Below are positions 16,104 to 23,288 of a DNA stretch of 64,000 bases, in pieces. Numbering within the stretch: the first letter of the stretch is position 1; each line of letters starts with the position of its first letter. Under the pieces are notes generated by a model. It worked only from the letters and a program-made list of their open reading frames with translations. It did not search any database and had not been told where the DNA came from. Origin of the DNA: Streptomyces sp. NBC_01268 (lineage in GTDB: Bacteria > Actinomycetota > Actinomycetes > Streptomycetales > Streptomycetaceae); NCBI RefSeq assembly GCF_036240795.1, contig NZ_CP108454.1, forward strand, positions 5,578,001-5,642,000, in the 5' to 3' direction. The translations under genes were made by a program, and so were the position numbers.

Positions 16104-16373
16104 GTGGATCTGGTGGAGTTCTTGCGCGCCCGCCTCGACGAGGACGAGGCCATCATCAGAGACGGGGTAGAGGCAGGCGAGTCGAACATCTCGCTGCTGG
16201 ACCTCGTCGACATCGACGCCAAGCGGCGGATCGTGGCCTACCTGGTTGGCGAGCTGGAGGATTCCGGCGGGGACAACCCGTGGTGGTACGACGACAAGCT
16301 GACGCCGGTCCTGCGCCTGCTGGCCCTGCCGTATGCCGATCATCCCGACTACGACGAGGCGTGGCGCCCGTAG
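16104..16373 (+). CDS. DUF6221 family protein
   Basis: The 89-residue product starts at GTG 16104 (VDLVEFLRARLDEDEAIIRD) and ends in LRLLALPYADHPDYDEAWRP, the recurrent ends of DUF6221 proteins found widely in Streptomyces and their phages. The middle holds IDAKRRIVAYLVGEL. It lies five bases after the HTH gene, so the two form a small rightward operon ending at the hairpin at 16387. The function of the family is unknown. Confidence 0.75.
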   Translation: MDLVEFLRARLDEDEAIIRDGVEAGESNISLLDLVDIDAKRRIVAYLVGELEDSGGDNPWWYDDKLTPVLRLLALPYADHPDYDEAWRP

Positions 16374-16386
16374 CCGCTCCCGCGCA

Positions 16387-16420
16387 CAGGCCCCCGTCCG
16401 GGTGATCCGGCGGGGGCCTG
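16387..16420. terminator. Bidirectional terminator between convergent genes
   Basis: A 10-base stem (CAGGCCCCCG at 16387-16396 with 16411-16420) lies exactly between the rightward DUF6221 gene and the stop of the leftward gene at 16434. The loop contains a smaller CCGG pairing. Confidence 0.7.
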
Positions 16421-16433
16421 CTGCCGCCTGGGG

Positions 16434-17075
16434 TCAGGCCGCCACCACTCCGCGCTCGGTCCACCAGGCGCCGCACGACCGGCAGCGGGCGGTGGGCTGG
16501 TCGCCGGCGCCGCCGGTGATGACGATCCGTCCGCCGCACTGGCAGGTGTGGTTGGGGGAGAGTTCGCGGGTGCCGTGGGCGAGGTCGAGGGCGGTCTCGA
16601 CGCGGTGCAGTGCCTCGCGGGCGACGTGGCCGAGGTGGCGTTCCTGGGGCTCGGTGAGGGCGCGTCCGGGCCAGAACCTTCCCTCGGCCCTGGCGGACAG
16701 CCACAGGGCCGTCCAGGCGGCTCCGGGGCGGGTGCCGGTGAAGTGCCAGCGGTGCGGGTGGTTGCGGAAGGTGTCGTCAGGGTCCTGCCGGGCGGAGGCG
16801 ATCTGATCGGCGGTCTCGTGCAGCGCGGCCTCGACGGCGCGCATCGTGTCCATGATCCGCAGGTTGACCGGCACAGGCCGGGTGCCGAGCTGGTCGGGGG
16901 AGCGCTCCAGGGCGCGGAGGGCGGCGGCGTCGGTGGGGTCGTGGTGGCTGAGGGCGTCGAGGTAGCTGCGGAGCTGGGGCGGGGGCCAGGCGTGCTGGGT
17001 GCGGTCGCCGAGGGCGTTGTCGAGGTCGGGCCAGAGGGTGGCGATGGTCTGGAGCTGGGTGGCGGTGGTGGTCAT
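16434..17075 (-). CDS. Hypothetical protein with C-terminal zinc ribbon
   Basis: The 213-residue product (MTTTATQLQTIATLWPDLDN) is helical for the first 170 residues, with PPPQLRSYLDALSHHDPTD near the start, and ends in a zinc ribbon, C-x-C at CQCGG and C-x2-C at CRSCGAWW about 23 residues later. Proteins of this layout are frequent in Streptomyces prophages and of unknown function. It is bounded by hairpins on both sides, so it may be transcribed alone. Confidence 0.65.
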   Translation of the reverse strand: MTTTATQLQTIATLWPDLDNALGDRTQHAWPPPQLRSYLDALSHHDPTDAAALRALERSPDQLGTRPVPVNLRIMDTMRAVEAALHETADQIASARQDPDDTFRNHPHRWHFTGTRPGAAWTALWLSARAEGRFWPGRALTEPQERHLGHVAREALHRVETALDLAHGTRELSPNHTCQCGGRIVITGGAGDQPTARCRSCGAWWTERGVVAA

Positions 17076-17120
17076 CGTGGCTCCTGTGGTGGGGTCGAGC
17101 GGTACGGTGGGGCCACCGTG

Positions 17121-17163
17121 TGGGGCGTGCCCGCAGGTGTCTTGGCGGACTGGGCACGCCCCA
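17121..17163 (-). terminator. Hairpin terminator
   Basis: A 12-base stem (TGGGGCGTGCCC at 17121-17132 with 17152-17163) and a 19-base loop lie in the 101-base gap before the gene starting at 17075. It likely ends the long leftward transcript from the replication region. Confidence 0.6.
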
Positions 17164-17176
17164 TCGCTGTGTGCGG

Positions 17177-17356
17177 CTACGGCTGGGGCTTCTGGTGGGG
17201 GCAGGGCTCGGGCGTGGGGGTGATCCAGGCGCTGCTGACGGGGAGATCGGGGCCGTTGCCGAAGCGGACGTGGGTGATGTCGAGGCGGGCCCAGCTGGTG
17301 ACGGTGAGGCCTTCGCAGTCGGGGCAGAGGCTGGGTTCGTCGCGGGTGTCGCTCAC
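17177..17356 (-). CDS. Small zinc-ribbon protein, 59 residues
   Basis: The GTG at 17356 overlaps the upstream stop (GTGA). The product holds CPDCEGLTVTSWARLDITHV and a C-terminal CPHQ, giving Cys pairs that may bind zinc, although one partner is incomplete. It is otherwise unrecognised. It is the last gene before the hairpin at 17121. Confidence 0.55.
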   Translation of the reverse strand: MSDTRDEPSLCPDCEGLTVTSWARLDITHVRFGNGPDLPVSSAWITPTPEPCPHQKPQP

Positions 17357-17832
17357 GGCTGGGGCTCCTTCGGGCCGGGGCAGAGGAACGGGTAGGGCGG
17401 GTTCGTGCCGGAGCAGGCGGGGCAGTCCTCGGCGTTGGCCCGGTTGCCGATGTGGGCGGGCGCCGGGCCGGGCGTCTGCTCCTGCTGCTCGTCGAGGGCG
17501 GCGATGGTCGGGCACGGGTGCGGAACGGCGTAGTTGGGGTAGTCGCGGGCCGAGCAGTGCTCGCAGTCGCCGGTGTGGGTGTTGCGGGCGTGGAGGGCGC
17601 GGACGCGTTCGATGGCGGCCTCGGCCCGGTCGGCGCGCTCCCCGTTCTCGATGGCGCGGTCGGCGTACCGGGCGGCCATGGTGGTGAGGCGGTCCAGTTC
17701 GGCCTCGGCCTTCTCGGCGCGGGCGCAGTGGTGTGCGACGCCGTCGCGGAGGCGCTGTGCTTCGTCGGGGGTGAGGCCCTTCTCGGCGCGGTCGGCGAGG
17801 TTGAGGAGCTGCTCGGCAGCGGGCTGAGTCAC
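17353..17832 (-). CDS. Hypothetical protein with coiled coil and Cys pairs
   Basis: The 159-residue product (VTQPAAEQLLNLADRAEKGL) has a coiled-coil at about residues 25-80 (CARAEKAEAELDRLTTMAAR, then ADRAEAAIERVRALH) followed by CEHCSARDYPNYAVPHPCP and CPACSGTNPPYPFLCPG, two likely metal-binding knuckles. This pattern is widespread in Streptomyces phage genomes without assigned function. It is coupled to both neighbours by GTGA overlaps. Confidence 0.6.
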   Translation of the reverse strand: MTQPAAEQLLNLADRAEKGLTPDEAQRLRDGVAHHCARAEKAEAELDRLTTMAARYADRAIENGERADRAEAAIERVRALHARNTHTGDCEHCSARDYPNYAVPHPCPTIAALDEQQEQTPGPAPAHIGNRANAEDCPACSGTNPPYPFLCPGPKEPQP

Positions 17833-18008
17833 TGGCCGGCTCCGCTCTGGGCGGGGGTGCCCCAGTGGGTGCAGCCGTCCTTGTGCTTGCCGTCGTGGTT
17901 GGCGTCGAGCTCGCAGCGGAACCAGACCTTGCCCTGCCGGTCTCGGTCGACGGTGGGGCAGATGGTGGCCGCGTCGCGGAGGTGGCGGCGCTTGAGGGGC
18001 TGGGTCAT
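17829..18008 (-). CDS. Small hypothetical protein, 59 residues
   Basis: The product (MTQPLKRRHLRDAATICPTV) contains KVWFRCELDANHDGKHKDGC, a Cys/His-rich stretch in which WFRC-x-L-x2-NHDGKHKDGC could bind a metal. The ATG shares a base with the stop of the ParB-like gene. It is a typical small phage accessory protein that I cannot assign further. Confidence 0.55.
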   Translation of the reverse strand: MTQPLKRRHLRDAATICPTVDRDRQGKVWFRCELDANHDGKHKDGCTHWGTPAQSGAGQ

Positions 18009-18454
18009 CAGAGGTTCTCCAGGACGTCGTGGATGGGCCGCTCGTGGGGCAGGTGGGTTCGGCTGGCGGGTCGGCCGCATTCGGCGAGGGGTGTGGTGTG
18101 CGGGGCGTGGAGGTCGTGCCATGCCTGCTTGTCCGGGTCGACGAGCTGCTCGGGGTCGTCGGCGCCGCTGTCGGAGGCGTGTAGCCACCAGTCCTGGTCG
18201 GTGCCCCAGGCGTCGTCGACAGGGATCTCGGTGAGCTGGAGGTCGAGGGCGGCGGTGATGCGGTGGTGACCGTCGACGACGCGCTGCTCCTCGAAGTCCA
18301 GGCGGATGGGTGGGAAGTTGCCTGCCTGGATCTCGCGGGTAATGCGGGCCAGGCGGCGGGGGTGGTTGGCCTTGATCCAGGTGACCTCTTCGGGCCAGCT
18401 CGTCTGGTCGCCGTTGGCGTAGTCGTGGATCAGGTCAGAGAGCGGCATCAGCAT
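18008..18454 (-). CDS. ParB/sulfiredoxin-like domain protein
   Basis: The 148-residue product starts MLMPLSDLIHDYANGDQTSW behind GGAG. Residues about 50-85 (GNFPPIRLDFEEQRVVDGHH, then RITAALDLQLTEIPV) match the ParB-type core, in which the D-G-H-H-R motif is the signature box. Small phage ParB-like proteins act in DNA partition, nicking or nucleotide-dependent switching. No partner ParA is visible, so partition is unlikely. The C-terminal half is His/Pro-rich and unassigned. Confidence 0.65.
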   Translation of the reverse strand: MLMPLSDLIHDYANGDQTSWPEEVTWIKANHPRRLARITREIQAGNFPPIRLDFEEQRVVDGHHRITAALDLQLTEIPVDDAWGTDQDWWLHASDSGADDPEQLVDPDKQAWHDLHAPHTTPLAECGRPASRTHLPHERPIHDVLENL

Positions 18455-18555
18455 GGAAGCTCCTGGTGCTTGCGGTTGCGGATGAACAGGTGCCAGAGCA
18501 GGGCGAGGACGGGTTGTGCGGCGAGCACGAGGAGGGGCCAGGCCCACCAGGTCAC
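18448..18555 (-). CDS. 35-residue single-span membrane micro-protein
   Basis: The product begins VTWWAWPLLVLAAQPVLALL and continues to a basic end (WHLFIRNRKHQELPC), so it is one membrane helix with a positively charged cytoplasmic tail. Its GTG overlaps the upstream stop (GTGA), and its end overlaps the ParB-like start by seven bases. Coupling on both sides argues for a real gene. It could be a small modulator of a membrane complex. Confidence 0.5.
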   Translation of the reverse strand: MTWWAWPLLVLAAQPVLALLWHLFIRNRKHQELPC

Positions 18556-19193
18556 GACTCGGCCCCGGCGGCGAGACGACGGAGGCGGCGGGCGAATCCC
18601 TGGGCGACGTCCAGGCACTGGGCCTTGGCGTTGGGGTGGAAGTCGACGGCGGCGATCTCGTCGGCGGCGCTGTTGAGGATCGCGGCCCGGTAGGCGGCGG
18701 CGAGGCGGAGAGCTTCCTGCTTGCCGTACTGGCGCCCGATGAACGCGGCGAGGAGCGCGTCGAGGGCCTGCTGCTCGGTGTTGTGGTTGGTGGGAGCGGC
18801 CAGCCCGGCAGCGGGCGATCCGTAGGGCCAGATAGCGCACCACGGGCGGTGGTTCTTCTCGGCCGACGGATCGAAACGGCAGGTGCAGGTGCGCTCGTCG
18901 GCGGCCGGCTGTCCGGCGGCCTGGCGGGCGGCGTCCCGGACCGTGGCCGCGAGCTCCTTCGCCGCGTCCTGGTCACCGCCAGCAGCGCGGGCAGCGAGGG
19001 GCAGGTCGTTCCAGACATCGCCCAGCCACTCCATGGCCCACTCGTCGCCGCTCTTGCTGGCCCGGTCCATGTCGTCGCGGATGCGGCGGAGGGCGTCGAC
19101 GAGGGGCTGCTGGAGGGCGCGGTACTCCTGGATGGAGGCCATGAGGGCGGAGATGGTCTCGGCGCGGGTGGCGTGCAGGTTGGTCATGGTCAT
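18552..19193 (-). CDS. Hypothetical prophage protein, 213 residues
   Basis: The product (MTMTNLHATRAETISALMAS) is helical, with a central TCTCRFDPSAEKNHRPWCAI that may bind a metal, and a C-terminal helical half ending in FARRLRRLAAGAES. I do not recognise the family. It is the first gene after a hairpin at 19223 and leads a run of five coupled small genes. Confidence 0.6.
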   Translation of the reverse strand: MTMTNLHATRAETISALMASIQEYRALQQPLVDALRRIRDDMDRASKSGDEWAMEWLGDVWNDLPLAARAAGGDQDAAKELAATVRDAARQAAGQPAADERTCTCRFDPSAEKNHRPWCAIWPYGSPAAGLAAPTNHNTEQQALDALLAAFIGRQYGKQEALRLAAAYRAAILNSAADEIAAVDFHPNAKAQCLDVAQGFARRLRRLAAGAES

Positions 19194-19222
19194 GCTCCTG
19201 GTGGTCGGTACGGTGGTGGGAG

Positions 19223-19249
19223 GCCCCGCTCGATTCCCGCGAGCGGGGC
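19223..19249 (-). terminator. Hairpin terminator
   Basis: A 10-base stem (GCCCCGCTCG at 19223-19232 with CGAGCGGGGC at 19240-19249) lies in the 72-base gap between the 19266 stop and the 19193 start. Confidence 0.55.
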
Positions 19250-19265
19250 AGGCTTGCGTGCGGGG

Positions 19266-19550
19266 TCAGATCCGGCTGGGGTGGGACGCGATGTCGGCCT
19301 CGGCCATCGCGCGGCTGCACTCGGCCTCCCAGTCCTCGGGCGACTTCCGCGCGTTCTCCTCGGCGTCGTCCTGGTCCTTGACGAACAGGCTGTGGGCGGC
19401 GAGCAGCAGCTCGACGAGCCGGTCGGTGGCGGGGTGGTCGTAGGGCACGGCCCAGGCGAGGTCGTCCACGAGATCGGCGATCTCGGTGGGGTCCATCTCG
19501 ATGTGAATGCGTCGCTGGCCAGCGACGCGGTTGAGGTAGACGCGGTCCAT
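19266..19550 (-). CDS. Hypothetical acidic protein, 94 residues
   Basis: The product (MDRVYLNRVAGQRRIHIEMD) begins with short beta strands, then an acidic helical part (PTEIADLVDDLAWAVPYDHP and following). It is unrecognised but keeps the codon bias of its neighbours and ends just before a hairpin. Its acidity would fit a small binding or inhibitor protein, which is speculation. Confidence 0.55.
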   Translation of the reverse strand: MDRVYLNRVAGQRRIHIEMDPTEIADLVDDLAWAVPYDHPATDRLVELLLAAHSLFVKDQDDAEENARKSPEDWEAECSRAMAEADIASHPSRI

Positions 19551-19586
19551 GTGGCTGCTCCTGTCGTGCGGGCGGGTGGAACCGGA

Positions 19587-19979
19587 TCAGACGGCGGTGA
19601 TGGCTCGGGCGACGGTGAGTGCGGCGGACCAGGCGTTGTGGTCGCGGTCGTTCATGGGCCCGTCGACGGCTCCGGCGGCGAAGCCTCCGCAGTCGGCGAT
19701 CTCGCGTGCGGTCTGCTCCAGCCACTGGGCGACGCCCAGGCCGACGGCGGGCGAGGCGAAGGCGGCGAGGTAGTCGTCGACCTGCTCGCGGTGCGCGGCC
19801 CAGGTCTCGATGAGGACCGTGGGGCGCTCGTGGTTGTCGACGACGACGCGGGACTTGCTTCCGAGGGTGTGTCCGACTTCCCAGCGGGTGCGGTCCTCGT
19901 GCGCGGCACCGGTGGCGAGGCTGCGCAGCTTCTTGGCGGCGGCGCGGATCTCGTCGGCGGGGGTGGTGGTCTCGGGCAT
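19587..19979 (-). CDS. Hypothetical protein of a common Streptomyces phage family
   Basis: The 130-residue product (MPETTTPADEIRAAAKKLRS) resembles a family often seen in Streptomyces prophages, with a helical start of the A-D-x-I-R-A-A-A-x-K-L-R type and a middle AFASPAVGLGVAQWLEQTAR. The function is not known. It lies 10 bases downstream of the cytosine methyltransferase gene, so the two are likely on one transcript. Confidence 0.6.
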   Translation of the reverse strand: MPETTTPADEIRAAAKKLRSLATGAAHEDRTRWEVGHTLGSKSRVVVDNHERPTVLIETWAAHREQVDDYLAAFASPAVGLGVAQWLEQTAREIADCGGFAAGAVDGPMNDRDHNAWSAALTVARAITAV

Positions 19980-19989
19980 GGGGTCTCCT

Positions 19990-21186
19990 TCAGGTGGCGG
20001 GGGTGCAGTGGGTTGCGGTGAGGACGCGTTCGGCTGCCCAGTGGGCGACGTTCACGGGGACGGCGTTGCCGATCTGGACGCGTTGAGCCGTGTCCCGGCC
20101 GGCGAGGACGTGGTGGGCGGGGAAGCCCTGAGCCCGCGCCTTCTCAGTCGTGGTGAGGGCCCGGTACTGGCAGTCGTCGACCGTCCCGGACGCGGTCGGT
20201 ACGACGAGGGAGTGGTGGTTGCCGCCTTGCGCGGACAGGGTTCCGATGGGCTCGTCGAGGCTGGATGCGCTGCCGTGGTTCCGCAGGGTGATGACGAACG
20301 GCTGTCCGCCGAACCGGTTGAGGCCGGTCTCAACGCGGTGCCGGGTCGCCTTGACGTACGGGGTGTGGGTCTTGCGTCCGCGCCGGCCGTCGCCGAACCG
20401 GTGGGTGGGCGCCGTCCAGTCGATGACGGAGCCGATGCCGCGGGTGACGGGTTCGACGGGACGGTGGCCGCATCGGCGGTTGGGGCAGACGTACCGGTAC
20501 TGGGCGCCGTACTCGCCGACGGTCCGGGCGCGGTAGGGGGTGCTCCACTGCTGCATGCCGTGTACGGGCCCGCAGGTCGGGCACACGGCCTCGGGCCGGG
20601 GCCGGAGGTCGGGCAGGCGCTTGATGTCCTTGCGGATCATGCACCACACGAGGCGGTCGCGAAGCTGCGGGAGTCGCTCGTATCCGTCGCCCGCGATGTG
20701 CGCCGCGTTGACCGAGGCGATCACGGGGTTGTAGCCGAGGGCGTCCCAGACGTTCAGCCATGCGGTGAACAGGGCGAAGCGGGTGGCGAACCCGGGGACG
20801 TTCTCGCCGACGTAGAACCGCGGGCGGTGGACTTCGGCGTACCGGATGGGGTCCCAGGCGGTCATGCGGGTGCGGGCCCAGTCGGCGGCCGGGGGCTGTT
20901 GCTCGTCGAGCGGGATTTCGGTCTGGGCGCGGGGGGTTGCGCGGCCGCCGGCGGGGGTGGCTTCCCAGCAGATCGGGGAGCCGACGATGCCGTCGGCTTC
21001 GGGGACGCGGCGCATGTCGAGGTTGTTGATGTCGCACTGCTGGGCGAGGAGACCGGGCCAGTTGGCGCGGGCGGTGTCTACGGCGGCCTGCATGTGGTTG
21101 GCGGCGTAGATGGGGGTGTGGCCGGCGGTGTGGAAGCCGCGGACGTCGCCGCAGCCGCCTGCGAACAGGTGGACGGTGGTGGTCAC
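19990..21186 (-). CDS. C5 cytosine DNA methyltransferase with atypical catalytic motif
   Basis: The 398-residue product carries the C5-methyltransferase order: motif I LFAGGCGDVRGF (residues 7-18), a motif IV at residues 69-74 reading G-S-P-I-C-W instead of the usual P-C-Q, motif VI ENV (128-130), motif VIII QLRDR (174-178) and motif X QIGNAVPVN near the C-terminus. Cys73 would be the catalytic nucleophile. Residues 202-239 include C-x2-C and C-x4-C pairs, a probable zinc knuckle in or near the target recognition region. No restriction enzyme is adjacent, so it probably protects phage DNA. Confidence 0.85.
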   Translation of the reverse strand: MTTTVHLFAGGCGDVRGFHTAGHTPIYAANHMQAAVDTARANWPGLLAQQCDINNLDMRRVPEADGIVGSPICWEATPAGGRATPRAQTEIPLDEQQPPAADWARTRMTAWDPIRYAEVHRPRFYVGENVPGFATRFALFTAWLNVWDALGYNPVIASVNAAHIAGDGYERLPQLRDRLVWCMIRKDIKRLPDLRPRPEAVCPTCGPVHGMQQWSTPYRARTVGEYGAQYRYVCPNRRCGHRPVEPVTRGIGSVIDWTAPTHRFGDGRRGRKTHTPYVKATRHRVETGLNRFGGQPFVITLRNHGSASSLDEPIGTLSAQGGNHHSLVVPTASGTVDDCQYRALTTTEKARAQGFPAHHVLAGRDTAQRVQIGNAVPVNVAHWAAERVLTATHCTPAT

Positions 21187-21401
21187 GGGTTGCTCCGGGT
21201 GGGGGTGATGGTCCAGCCGCTGCTGGCGAGGTAGGTGGCGACGCGGTGGGCGTGGTCGTGGGTGGTTTCGCCGGGTTGGGCGTCGTCGAGGGCGGCTTCG
21301 ATGTCGGCGACGGCGGCCGGGGGGATGGTGAGCTGTCCGGGGACGGCCGGGGTGGGCGGCTGGTCGAGCAGGGCGCGGGTGCGGTCGAGGCTGGTGGTCA
21401 T
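21183..21401 (-). CDS. Small hypothetical protein, 72 residues
   Basis: The product (MTTSLDRTRALLDQPPTPAV) has a Pro-rich start, then a helix (AVADIEAALDDAQPGETTHD) and a C-terminal YLASSGWTITPTR. It is coupled to both neighbours by ATGA/GTGA overlaps, immediately upstream of the methyltransferase. No family is recognised. Confidence 0.55.
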   Translation of the reverse strand: MTTSLDRTRALLDQPPTPAVPGQLTIPPAAVADIEAALDDAQPGETTHDHAHRVATYLASSGWTITPTRSNP

Positions 21402-21700
21402 GCGACGCTCCTGGTGGTGGTGCCGCGCTGCTCGGCCTCGGCGAGGATCGCGGCTAGCCGGCGGCGGATCGGTGAGGTGTTGATGCGCCCGGTGCAGTCG
21501 GTGTCGGGGGCGAGGTAGCCGTTCCAGTTCGGGTGGCCGAGGACGGCGGCGACCTGCTCGACGAGGTCCGGGTGGTGGGCGACGAGGCGGACGCGCGCGG
21601 CGCAGCGGGCGGCGGCCTGCCGGTTTGTGTCCTGGATGAACGCCTTGAGGTCGTTCTGCTGCCGCAGGGCGGTGACGTCGGCTTCGGTGATGTCGGTCAT
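21398..21700 (-). CDS. Small hypothetical protein, 100 residues
   Basis: The product (MTDITEADVTALRQQNDLKA) is helical, with QDTNRQAAARCAARVRLVAH and a C-terminal helix ending EQRGTTTRSVA. It follows the DnaC-like gene with an ATGA overlap. It could be a replication accessory protein by position, but nothing in the sequence proves it. Confidence 0.55.
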   Translation of the reverse strand: MTDITEADVTALRQQNDLKAFIQDTNRQAAARCAARVRLVAHHPDLVEQVAAVLGHPNWNGYLAPDTDCTGRINTSPIRRRLAAILAEAEQRGTTTRSVA

Positions 21701-22407
21701 GCGGCGTCCTGGCGGCGGCGGTCCTGGCCGGTGATGACGACGCGGTCGCACATTTCGGTGAGGCGGGAGGCGACGCGGTCGCCGAGGCGGTCGGCGAGCT
21801 GCTTGGGCAGGACGTTGCTCGTGAAGAGGGTGGGGAGCTGGTTCTCGTAGCGGTGGTTGACCAGCCTGAAGTTGATCTCTTCGGTCCACTCGGTGGCCTT
21901 GGCGGCGCCGAGGTCGTCGACGAGGAGGAGCGGGGTGTGGGCGTAGCGGCGGAACTCGGTCTCGGCGTCGATGCCGGTGCGGGGGCGGAGGGCGGCGTAC
22001 AGGTCGGCGCTGGAGGTGGCGGTCCAGGTGGCGGTGATGCCGGTGACGGCGAGGGCGCGGAGGGTGCCGTAGGCCTGGTGGGTTTTGCCGACGCCGGTGG
22101 GGCCGAGGAGGAGGAGGGAGCGGCCGCGGCGGAGGACGGGGGTGATGGCGTCGCGGCGGGTCTGTTCGGCGCGGGTCTGGTGGACGAGCTCGCCAATCCA
22201 GGTGGTGGTGTCGCCGAGGGTGGGGAGGGCGTTGCGGTAGATGAACGGGGTGGTCTTGCGGGCGTGAGTGATGGCGCGGCGGATGAGGTTCATCTTGCTG
22301 AAGGGGTCGCCGTCGCGCTGGTTGATCTGTTCGGCGGTGACGCCGCGGTCGGCGAGGAGCTGGTGGAAGTTGTCGGGGGTGAGGTCGATCGGCGGCGTGA
22401 TGTCCAC
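21697..22407 (-). CDS. DnaC/IstB-type AAA ATPase, probable helicase loader
   Basis: The 236-residue product starts at GTG 22407 behind GAAAGG. It has Walker A LLLLGPTGVGKTHQAYG, Walker B PLLLVDDLGAA, sensor 1 LPTLFTSN, and an arginine-finger region ending DRVASRLTEMCDRVVITG, the standard IstB/DnaC layout. It lies 11 bases downstream of the initiator-type gene that carries iterons, as lambda P follows O and as DnaC-like genes follow initiators in other phages. It would load the host DnaB helicase at the phage origin. Confidence 0.85.
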   Translation of the reverse strand: MDITPPIDLTPDNFHQLLADRGVTAEQINQRDGDPFSKMNLIRRAITHARKTTPFIYRNALPTLGDTTTWIGELVHQTRAEQTRRDAITPVLRRGRSLLLLGPTGVGKTHQAYGTLRALAVTGITATWTATSSADLYAALRPRTGIDAETEFRRYAHTPLLLVDDLGAAKATEWTEEINFRLVNHRYENQLPTLFTSNVLPKQLADRLGDRVASRLTEMCDRVVITGQDRRRQDAA

Positions 22408-22418
22408 GGGGGCGCCTT

Positions 22419-23258
22419 TCAGAGGGAGTCGTAGTAGCCGGACTGGTCGGCTGGGTTGGTCCAGGGCTGGTAGCCGCCGGAGACCGCGCGGAGCGGCGGC
22501 CGTGTGGCGCCGGGCTCGGGCAGCGGGGGGAGGTCTTTCCAGCCGGCGAGGAAGTACCGGGCGTAGCTGATGTCCCGGGCGGTGGCCTGCTTCTGGGCGA
22601 AGGCGGCGAGGGCGGGTACGCCGGTCCGCTTGATGAGGGCCTCGATGGTGAACCACTCGGCGGTGGAGAGGTTCCAGCGGACGAGGACGCCGGCGGTTGT
22701 GAGGGCGTCAACGAGGGGGCGGCAGTTGGCGGGGATGGGGTCGGCGAGGGGCGCGCCTTCAGGCTTGCTTTCACTCCTGGTAGGAGTGGTTTGGTTAAGG
22801 GGCCCTGATTCCGGGCCCCTAGGGGCCTCGATTCCGGGCCCCCCCGGCCCGGATTCCGGGCCCCTAGCCATTTCGCTACCGGCCCGGATTCCGGGCCCCT
22901 GCTGAGAGCCAGGGGCCTCGATTCCGGGCCCCTGCTCCGGAGCTACCGGCCCGGATTCCGGGCCCCTAGCGCCGGGGGCCGGGCGGACGTACCCCACCGC
23001 GAAAGGCAGCCGGTACAGCGCGGCCCGGCTTCCCTGCTGCGCCTCGACCAAGACGAGCTCGCCCGACTCCAGCGCCTTGTCGACCGCTTTCTGGACCACC
23101 GAGCGTGAGGTGTTGAGCCGGGCGATGAACTCGGTGGTGCCCATCCGCGTCTCGCACTGGGCGTCCAGCACCTTGTCGGCGACGGCGAGCAGCACCATGC
23201 GCGGGTTGCCCTTGGTGCGGCTGTGGTTCCACACCCAGTGCTGCGCGTCGATGGTCAC
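22419..23258 (-). CDS. Phage replication initiator-like HTH protein with origin repeats in the gene
   Basis: The 279-residue product starts at GTG 23258 (VTIDAQHWVWNHSRTKGNPR). Residues about 1-95 form a winged helix-turn-helix (LLAVADKVLDAQCETRMGTT, then FIARLNTSRSVVQKAVDKAL). Residues about 97-157 are a Gly/Pro linker coded by six DNA repeats, and residues about 165-279 are a helical C-terminal domain (ADPIPANCRPLVDALTTAGV onward, with EALIKRTGVPALAAFAQKQA). This is the domain plan of lambda O: DNA-binding start, repeats in the middle, partner-binding end. The DnaC-like loader follows directly. The initiator role is inferred from this plan. Confidence 0.7.
   Translation of the reverse strand: MTIDAQHWVWNHSRTKGNPRMVLLAVADKVLDAQCETRMGTTEFIARLNTSRSVVQKAVDKALESGELVLVEAQQGSRAALYRLPFAVGYVRPAPGARGPESGPVAPEQGPGIEAPGSQQGPGIRAGSEMARGPESGPGGPGIEAPRGPESGPLNQTTPTRSESKPEGAPLADPIPANCRPLVDALTTAGVLVRWNLSTAEWFTIEALIKRTGVPALAAFAQKQATARDISYARYFLAGWKDLPPLPEPGATRPPLRAVSGGYQPWTNPADQSGYYDSL
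22807..22966. repeat. Six iteron-like repeats inside the initiator gene, probable replication origin
   Basis: GATTCCGGGCCCC occurs perfectly at 22807-22819, 22830-22842, 22852-22864, 22887-22899, 22920-22932 and 22954-22966. On the coding strand the copies are read in two different frames, three giving R-G-P-E-S and three giving G-P-G-I, so conservation is at DNA level. Flanks also repeat: CCCGGATTCC in copies 3, 4 and 6 and GGCCTCGATT in copies 2 and 5. A tract richer in A/T lies next to copy 1 at about 22765-22800 and could be the unwinding element. Confidence 0.75.
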
Positions 23259-23288
23259 AAGGCCTTCTCTCGGTCGTGGTGCGGTAGG

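Noticed and set aside
18008..18454. Partition system with ParA
   Set aside because: No ParA-type ATPase and no centromere-like repeats are in the prophage part visible here; the ParB-like fold alone is common in phages.
19990..21186. Restriction-modification system
   Set aside because: No endonuclease gene lies next to the methyltransferase; neighbours are small unknown and replication genes.
22807..22966. CRISPR-like reading of the six repeats
   Set aside because: Repeats are only 13 bases with uneven 9-22 base spacing, lie within a gene, and no cas gene is near; iterons explain them better.
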